Assembly: GCF_014859565.1 (NCBI RefSeq)
Contig: NZ_JACUUA010000118.1
Span: 1 to 11,001, forward strand
Length of the DNA: 11,001 bases
DNA from: Marinospirillum sp.
Lineage (GTDB): Bacteria; Pseudomonadota; Gammaproteobacteria; Pseudomonadales; Halomonadaceae
Reading direction: 5' to 3'
In this document: in pieces, positions 6,476-11,001 of the stretch
Layout: every line of letters begins with the position of its first letter
How positions within the stretch are numbered: position 1 is the stretch's first letter
Made by a program: the position numbers and the translations under genes
Notes under the pieces: model-generated
What the model saw: only the letters and a program-made list of their open reading frames with translations
Told to the model about the DNA's origin: nothing
Databases searched by the model: none

Positions 6476-7392
6476 CCACTGTCCGCTCTGACCAGCCCAA
6501 GCGGTTCCTGCCCGGATGCCAGCCGTTGCAGATTGCCCAGCACCTGTTCAACAGCTGGCTCGGGCAGGGTTGCCGCCGCCATGTGTGGTGTCATCACCAC
6601 GCGGGGATGTCGCCAGAAAGGATGCCCCTGCACCAGCGGCTCCTGATGAAAAACATCCAGCACGGCAAGGCGTAAATGCCCTTCATCCAATAGTTGCAAC
6701 AGGTCTTCATCCACCACCTGCACCCCTCTTGCGACATTCACCAGCACGGCACCTTGTGGCAAGCGGCCTAGAGTGCTGCGATTTAACACACCACGGGTTT
6801 GTGTCGTATTGGGTAGCAGACTGATCAACACATCAGACTGCTTCAGCAGATCATCAAAACCCTGATCACCAGTCAGCACCTGAACACCCTCCAGTATCAA
6901 AGGGCTGCGTTTCCAACCGGCAACCTTATAACCTAATCCTGCCAGCTGCTGTGCCACTTTTTGACCTAGCGCACCCAGACCCAGAATACCCAGCCGCATC
7001 TCACCCATAGAACGAGCCATCTGCTCTTGCCAGATGCCTTGCTGCTGCTGACGTGCGTACACATCAAAATCTCGCTGCACGGTGAGTAGCGCCCAGAGGA
7101 TATACTCCACCATCTGCTGTGCCATACCGGCATCCAGCAGGCGTATCAGCGGTATATCCGCAGGCAAATCATCACGGCGCACAAAAGCATCCACACCGGC
7201 ACCCAGCGCAAAGATGCCTTCAAGATTGGGGAAACCTGCAAATAAAGCCTCCGGTGGATTCCAGGCAGCAACCCAGCGCACGGCAGCAGGATCAAAGTCA
7301 TCCCCGGCAACCACAACTTGTAAGTCAGGCTGCTGCTGATGAAAGGCTTTACGCCAGGAGTCCAGACCGCTATCCACGTGCAGATACAACAT
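6469..7392 (-). CDS. ghrA: Glyoxylate/hydroxypyruvate reductase A-like 2-hydroxyacid dehydrogenase
   Basis: The 307-residue enzyme is of the D-isomer-specific 2-hydroxyacid dehydrogenase family; E. coli GhrA is 312 residues. The cofactor loop is GLGALG at 138-143. Catalytic residues are Arg222 (NVARG), Glu251 (FHQEPL) and His270 (TPHMAA). The short N-terminal domain with FALGAGVDAF and LLDAGMAQQMVEY is typical of the GhrA group. After the second strand of the Rossmann fold the sequence is GWKRS rather than an acidic residue, which suggests NADPH. The expected reaction is reduction of glyoxylate to glycolate and hydroxypyruvate to D-glycerate. The start ATG at 7390-7392 has GGAGAT closely upstream. 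The gene is monocistronic: it overlaps the tail of the convergent Smr gene and is divergent from the HDOD gene. Substrate is inferred; phenylpyruvate-type activity is also possible in this family. Confidence 0.88.
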   Translation of the reverse strand: MLYLHVDSGLDSWRKAFHQQQPDLQVVVAGDDFDPAAVRWVAAWNPPEALFAGFPNLEGIFALGAGVDAFVRRDDLPADIPLIRLLDAGMAQQMVEYILWALLTVQRDFDVYARQQQQGIWQEQMARSMGEMRLGILGLGALGQKVAQQLAGLGYKVAGWKRSPLILEGVQVLTGDQGFDDLLKQSDVLISLLPNTTQTRGVLNRSTLGRLPQGAVLVNVARGVQVVDEDLLQLLDEGHLRLAVLDVFHQEPLVQGHPFWRHPRVVMTPHMAAATLPEPAVEQVLGNLQRLASGQEPLGLVRADSGY

Positions 7393-7511
7393 AAAACATC
7401 TCCAACATTTATTGGGTTAGTGGATCAACTATCCTATAACCCTAGTGACTCATCCGGCAGAATGCCAGAGCACAAGCTGAAACATGAACGTTTGTTAACT
7501 AAATGCAAACT

Positions 7512-7539
7512 TTGTGTTACCTTTGGTTAAGTTTATACA
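7512..7539 (+). promoter_or_regulatory. Tentative sigma-70 promoter before the HDOD gene
   Basis: TTGTGT (7512-7517) and TATACA (7534-7539) are separated by 16 bases, upstream of the ATG at 7558. Transcription would begin around 7546 and leave a leader of only about 12 bases, past the AAGG at 7542-7545, so this is a weak proposal. The rest of the 165-bp divergent gap 7393-7557 (shared with the ghrA-like gene) shows no hairpin or clear operator. Confidence 0.22.
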
Positions 7540-7557
7540 GCAAGGTGATGATGCCAA

Positions 7558-8772
7558 ATGAAACTCAACGATTTACGCCAGTTTGAACAATTCTCACAAC
7601 TTTCTGACGAGCAGTTGATCATGCTGAATGCCAGCATGAAATCCAAACGCTGCCAAAAAGCCGGCGAAATCATTCTGCCACTGGGATTCCAGTCAGATAT
7701 TGAGTTTTTTTTACTGCAAGGCAGCATTAGTCTTACTGCTGAAGACGGACAAAAACAGATCATCAAGGCTGATTCACAGGAAGCCAGGTTAAGTATTGCT
7801 CGCCTGCGACCCTGCCTGTATGAAGTCAGAAGTGAGTCAGCGGCTCAGTTGCTGGTTATTTCCGGCGCACTGCTGACCAACGAAGTTCGGGCATCCATTG
7901 AAGCACTCAACGAATCCAACCATTTTTCAAAACCAGCAGAACACTTTCACAAGTGCCTGAAAAGTGCATTGGAACAGGGAAAATTTACTCTGCCTAGCCT
8001 GCCCAGCGTGGCATTAAAAGTACGCGAAGTATTGGAACAGGATGAACCTGAACTCGAAGATCTGGAACGAATTCTGAACAAAGATCCCTCCATGACTGCC
8101 AAGTTAGTGGCTGCTGCCAACAGCTCCTTTTATCGACGTAACACCTCCTGCAAAACCTGTGCTGAAGCCATTATGCGACTGGGACTGGATACCACCTCAC
8201 AGCTGGTCATGCTCTTCTCGCTGCGCCAACTGTTCAAGGCCAAACACCCCTGGGTTAAACAGCGCATGACTCAAACCTGGTCTCAATCAGTCAGTGTTGC
8301 TGCCATTGCGCAGCTGCTGACCCTGCACCACAGTCACCTTTCCGGTGATCAGGCATTATTGCTGGGACTGGTACACAACCTGGGTGAGCTGGCTATCCTG
8401 CTGTTTATTGATCAGGAGACAGAGGTCGATCCAGAAGAGATGGAAAAAATACTGGAAGAGCTGATGCCGGAAGCAGGCGCAATGCTGCTGAATTACTGGA
8501 ACTTTGATCCAGAACTGACTGAAAGCGTACGCCAGCAAAACAACTGGCAGGCTGATTCCAGCTCTGACACTGCAACCCTTGCAGATCTGGTAAAAGTGGC
8601 TCGTTTACACAGCCGGATTGGAACAGAGGATCAATACCGCTTTCCGCGTCTGGATGAAGTGCCAGCTTTCCGCAAACTGGCCGTTCAGGGATTAACCCCT
8701 GAGTTCAGCCTGATTCTAGTAGAAGATGCAGCAGATCAGCTGGCAGAAACCCGTGCCATGTTTGGTCTGTAA
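7558..8772 (+). CDS. HDOD-domain signalling protein with N-terminal cNMP-binding-like domain
   Basis: The product has 404 residues and no signal peptide or membrane segment. Residues about 1-120 look like a cyclic-nucleotide-binding beta-roll (LRQFEQFSQLSDEQLIMLNASMKSKRCQKAGEIILPLG, then FFLLQGSISLT). They lack the Gly-Glu...Arg phosphate-binding cassette, so binding of cAMP or cGMP is doubtful. Residues about 140-340 form an HDOD domain: FTLPSLPSVALKVREVL, INKDPSMTAKLVAAANSSFY-like core, AIMRLGLDTTSQLVM, and LGLVHNLGELAILLF. The 'HD' pair is His273-Asn274, so even the vestigial metal ligand is lost. HDOD proteins are generally non-enzymatic signalling or scaffold proteins linked to motility, chemotaxis and c-di-GMP circuits. 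The start ATG at 7558 has AAGG some 12 bases upstream, which is a long spacing. It converges on cheX with a 3-bp gap. The specific role is unknown. Confidence 0.88.
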   Translation: MKLNDLRQFEQFSQLSDEQLIMLNASMKSKRCQKAGEIILPLGFQSDIEFFLLQGSISLTAEDGQKQIIKADSQEARLSIARLRPCLYEVRSESAAQLLVISGALLTNEVRASIEALNESNHFSKPAEHFHKCLKSALEQGKFTLPSLPSVALKVREVLEQDEPELEDLERILNKDPSMTAKLVAAANSSFYRRNTSCKTCAEAIMRLGLDTTSQLVMLFSLRQLFKAKHPWVKQRMTQTWSQSVSVAAIAQLLTLHHSHLSGDQALLLGLVHNLGELAILLFIDQETEVDPEEMEKILEELMPEAGAMLLNYWNFDPELTESVRQQNNWQADSSSDTATLADLVKVARLHSRIGTEDQYRFPRLDEVPAFRKLAVQGLTPEFSLILVEDAADQLAETRAMFGL

Positions 8773-8775
8773 ATA

Positions 8776-9240
8776 TCACTCACGGAAGCAGACCTCAACT
8801 ACAAAGTCGCCACTTTCGACGTGAAAGGGCAGCAGTATTTTGGGGCCGTACACACTGTGCAGAATTTTGTGACCTTCTCCAACAAAAGTGACCGGCTGGG
8901 ACAGGTAAAAATCGTAACCCTTTTCGGACAGGATTTTTTTACCCCCACCGGACACCATGTTGGTGATCTCACCCACCAGATCGCGAACCGTATCATCAAT
9001 TTTGCTGGGGCGCTCTCCCAGCATTCGCTCCACCAGATCCAGCGCAACCGGCTCCGAGAAACTGATTGCCAGTGAACCCGCTGTCTGCTCACCCATCAAA
9101 TCGATAAAACCTGTTACCACGCCACGAGCTATATTGTCTTCTTTGAGTACCGGCTTACCCACCTGCGGCTGCAGGTTGCACATGGTACGTAGCACGTTCA
9201 TCATGGCATGCAAAAAAGGATTGATGAAATCTGCGCGCAT
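8776..9240 (-). CDS. cheX: CheX-type chemotaxis phosphatase family protein
   Basis: The product has 154 residues in a single CheC/CheX/FliY-type domain. The opening MRADFINPFLHAMMNVLRTM and the beta-rich core (ITGFIDLMGEQTAGSLAISFSEPVAL-type strands) match stand-alone CheX of proteobacteria. GEITNMVSGGGKKIL contains the E-x-x-N catalytic pair at Glu91/Asn94, which in CheX acts on CheY phosphate. There is one such pair, as in CheX, not two as in CheC. I chose ATG at 9238-9240 because AAGGCAGG lies just upstream; a longer frame to TTG 9261 adds seven residues and places that ribosome site inside the gene. No cheA, cheY or receptor gene is in the window, so the partner response regulator is not evident. 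It is convergent with the HDOD gene. Confidence 0.88.
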   Translation of the reverse strand: MRADFINPFLHAMMNVLRTMCNLQPQVGKPVLKEDNIARGVVTGFIDLMGEQTAGSLAISFSEPVALDLVERMLGERPSKIDDTVRDLVGEITNMVSGGGKKILSEKGYDFYLSQPVTFVGEGHKILHSVYGPKILLPFHVESGDFVVEVCFRE

Positions 9241-9350
9241 AAAACCTGCCTTTAAAATCAAACGTTAAAGTCGAAGCTTACCGCAAAGAAAAAGCAAAAG
9301 GGAGTGATCTGATAAAAAACCCCTGCCCGACTGATAAAAGCGACGCAAAG

Positions 9351-9366
9351 TTTACGTTTACGTTAA
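9351..9366. promoter_or_regulatory. Palindromic LiuR-like operator upstream of aacS
   Basis: TTTACGTTTACGTTAA is a near-perfect palindrome of the form TTWACGTWWACGTWAA; the only non-complementary positions are A/T at the third base pair and the centre. It lies 85 bp before the aacS start. From memory, MerR-family LiuR, the regulator of leucine/isovalerate breakdown in gammaproteobacteria, binds sites of this ACGT-NN-ACGT type, and aacS is among genes assigned to its regulon. The match to LiuR is inference; the palindrome itself is seen directly. The site also lies in the region upstream of the divergent cheX. Confidence 0.55.
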
Positions 9367-9385
9367 CTTCCTCTAATGCTATTTT
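9357..9385 (+). promoter_or_regulatory. Candidate aacS promoter overlapping the palindrome
   Basis: TTTACG (9357-9362) and TATTTT (9380-9385) are spaced by 17 bases and read toward aacS. The -35 element would be embedded in the palindrome at 9351-9366, an arrangement that suits repression. Match to consensus is moderate only. Confidence 0.35.
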
Positions 9386-9451
9386 ACTCCATATAAATCG
9401 AAAATTTGATACCAACAAAACCAATAACAAACAAGAAAATATGGAGGCACC

Positions 9452-11001
9452 ATGACCCAGCCCCTTTGGCAGCCCACCGCCATCGAATCCAGCCCCCTGT
9501 CTGCTTTTATGCAGCGGGTGAATGATCGTTATCAGCAATCATTAACCCAGTATGAAGATCTGCATCAGTGGAGTGTAGCCAACTCAGAGGAATTCTGGGA
9601 ACTAATGTGGGAGTTTGGTGAAGTGGTGGCCGCTGAACAGGGCAGTCAGGTACTGGAAAATGCCAACAAAATGCCCGGTGCCCGCTGGTTTCCTGAAGCC
9701 CGGCTGAACTTTGCGGAAAACCTGCTGCGTTTTCGGGATGAGCGCACTGCGGTGATTTCTTTGCGTGAAGATGGTCAGCGGGTTTCCCTGACTTTTGCCC
9801 AACTGCATGATCAGGTGGCACAAATTGCACTGGCCTTACAGAAGGCGGGTGTGGCTCCCGGTGATCGGGTGGCGGGGTTTGTACCTAACTGCCATTACGC
9901 CCTGATGGCGATGCTGGCGGCGGCCAGTCTGGGAGCCATCTGGTCATCCTGCTCACCGGATTTTGGTTTTAACGGGGTGCTGGATCGTTTTGGTCAGATC
10001 CAGCCCAAAGTATTGTTTGCCACTGATGGTTATCTTTACAACGGCAAACGCATCAACAGTCTGCCGCGAGTGGCTGAAATTGCCGACGCACTGGATGGAC
10101 TGGAAAAAGTAGTGGTGTTTCCGTTTCTGGAGACTCATCCGGATATCAGTAACATTCAAAAAGCCGTGTTGTGGGATGACTTTCGTATCCCGGATGCCAA
10201 AGAAATTGATTTTGCCGAGCTGCCTTTTGATCACCCGCTGTACATCATGTATTCCTCCGGCACCACTGGGGTGCCCAAGTGCATCGTTCATTCTGCCGGT
10301 GGCACGCTGCTGCAGCATTTAAAAGAACACCAGTTACACACCAGCCTGACACGCGATGACACCCTGTTTTATTACACCACTTGTGGCTGGATGATGTGGA
10401 ACTGGCTGGTGTCTGGTCTGGCGGTGGGTGCCACACTGGTGTTGTTTGATGGCTCCCCTTTTGCCCCAGAACCCAAAACCCTGTGGGATATGGCCGAACG
10501 TGAAGACGTGACAGTCTTTGGTACCAGTGCCAAGTACATCGCCGCCTGTGAAAAAGCCGGATTACAACCGGGCAAAACCCATAACCTGCCCAAACTCCGA
10601 GCCATCCTCTCCACTGGGTCACCCCTGTCGCATGAGTCCTTTGATTATGTTTATCGGGACATCAAACCAGACCTGCTGCTGGCTTCTATCTCTGGTGGCA
10701 CCGATATTGTGTCTTGTTTTGCGCTGGGTTGCCCCATCCGCCCAGTGTATCGCGGCCAGTTGCAGTGCCGTGGATTAGGTATGGATGTGCAGGTGTATAA
10801 CGATGCCGGACAACCGGTAATTGGAGAGAAGGGTGAGTTGGTGTGTGTTAAACCCTTCCCCTCCATGCCGATTGGTTTCTGGAATGATCCGGATGGCAGT
10901 CGTTACCGTGCCGCCTACTTCGAGCGTTTTGACAACATCTGGGCGCATGGTGATTACGCCGAAATCACCCCGGAAGACGGCATGATTATCCATGGCCGTT
11001 C
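9452..11001 (+). CDS. aacS: Acetoacetyl-CoA synthetase (acetoacetate-CoA ligase), 3' end outside window
   Basis: The frame is open from ATG 9452 to the window edge: 516 complete codons of an expected 640-660. The enzyme activates acetoacetate with ATP and CoA to acetoacetyl-CoA, AMP and PPi, feeding thiolase or PHB synthesis. An acetyl-CoA-synthetase-type N-terminal segment spans about 36-90 (HQWSVANSEEFWELMWEF ... ARWFPEARLNFAENLL). The adenylation domain follows, with the P-loop-like MYSSGTTGVPKCIVHS at 266-281, FYYTTCGWMMWNW at 307-319, SGGTDIV at 414-420, and HGDY at 499-502 with Asp501 in the ribose-binding position. SPDFGFNGVLDRFGQIQPKVLF and LFDGSPFAPEPKTLW are characteristic of the acetoacetate branch as opposed to acetate enzymes. 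The start has GGAGG at 9443-9447, four bases before ATG. A LiuR-like palindrome upstream suggests control by leucine or isovalerate catabolism. Confidence 0.95.
   Translation, partial: MTQPLWQPTAIESSPLSAFMQRVNDRYQQSLTQYEDLHQWSVANSEEFWELMWEFGEVVAAEQGSQVLENANKMPGARWFPEARLNFAENLLRFRDERTAVISLREDGQRVSLTFAQLHDQVAQIALALQKAGVAPGDRVAGFVPNCHYALMAMLAAASLGAIWSSCSPDFGFNGVLDRFGQIQPKVLFATDGYLYNGKRINSLPRVAEIADALDGLEKVVVFPFLETHPDISNIQKAVLWDDFRIPDAKEIDFAELPFDHPLYIMYSSGTTGVPKCIVHSAGGTLLQHLKEHQLHTSLTRDDTLFYYTTCGWMMWNWLVSGLAVGATLVLFDGSPFAPEPKTLWDMAEREDVTVFGTSAKYIAACEKAGLQPGKTHNLPKLRAILSTGSPLSHESFDYVYRDIKPDLLLASISGGTDIVSCFALGCPIRPVYRGQLQCRGLGMDVQVYNDAGQPVIGEKGELVCVKPFPSMPIGFWNDPDGSRYRAAYFERFDNIWAHGDYAEITPEDGMIIHGR

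Noticed and set aside
8957..9268. Plus-strand open frame opposite cheX
   Set aside because: Its Ser/Arg/Pro-rich composition is typical of a reverse-frame shadow, and the cheX frame matches a known family over its full length.
9313..9337. Possible flagellar sigma-28 promoter (TAAA ... CTGATAA) near cheX
   Set aside because: It faces aacS rather than cheX, matches the -10 only partly, and the spacer is about 13 bases instead of about 15.
1..11001. Search for CRISPR arrays, tRNA/rRNA, insertion sequences, toxin-antitoxin or phage defence genes
   Set aside because: No regularly spaced repeats, cloverleaf sequence, transposase or terminal repeats, and no recognisable defence protein were seen; all large frames belong to core metabolism or signalling.

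Overview
The window comes from a gammaproteobacterium that makes polyhydroxyalkanoate (PHA). The evidence is an RNase E tail of the Pseudomonas/Oceanospirillum type (GRAPNDPRE motif), the prmB-aroC pair divergent from an Smr-domain gene as around E. coli smrB, a PHA synthase with the 'SYCIGG' active-site box, and a single-domain CheX. Base composition is near 50% GC by eye. A marine Oceanospirillales-like host is my inference and is not proven by the sequence. All genes look intact. There are no RNA genes, insertion sequences, CRISPR arrays or phage genes, and no gene-free stretch longer than about 210 bases.

Layout. (1) Bases 1-583 are the 3' end of rne (RNase E), including an 18-bp tandem repeat encoding VETPxA units, followed by a bidirectional terminator. 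(2) Bases 706-3560, minus strand, form a PHA block transcribed right to left: a small DUF6489-like protein, a phasin, and PHA synthase phaC. A strong hairpin terminator lies between phasin and phaC, and a cluster of inverted repeats lies upstream of the phasin gene. (3) Bases 3762-5843, minus strand, are prmB and aroC. (4) Bases 5906-6475, plus strand, are an Smr-domain nuclease gene with a GTG start. It overlaps by 7 bp the tail of a ghrA-like 2-hydroxyacid dehydrogenase gene (6469-7392, minus). (5) Bases 7558-8772, plus strand, encode a two-domain signalling protein (cNMP-binding-like fold plus HDOD) that converges, 3 bp apart, on cheX (8776-9240, minus). (6) Bases 9452 to the window end are the first 516 codons of acetoacetyl-CoA synthetase (aacS), preceded by a palindromic site that resembles a LiuR operator.

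How the genes work together. phaC, the phasin and possibly the DUF6489-like protein build and coat PHA granules. AacS reactivates acetoacetate, a product of PHB mobilisation and leucine breakdown, to acetoacetyl-CoA, so both ends of the window touch C4 storage metabolism. prmB/aroC and the Smr gene are housekeeping functions: ribosomal protein methylation, chorismate synthesis, and mRNA or ribosome quality control. The HDOD and CheX genes are signalling genes lying outside any visible chemotaxis operon. I see no convincing new multi-gene system. The best leads are the small DUF6489-like gene in the PHA block, the putative LiuR site at aacS, the degenerate HDOD protein, and the Smr protein with mixed SmrA/SmrB character.
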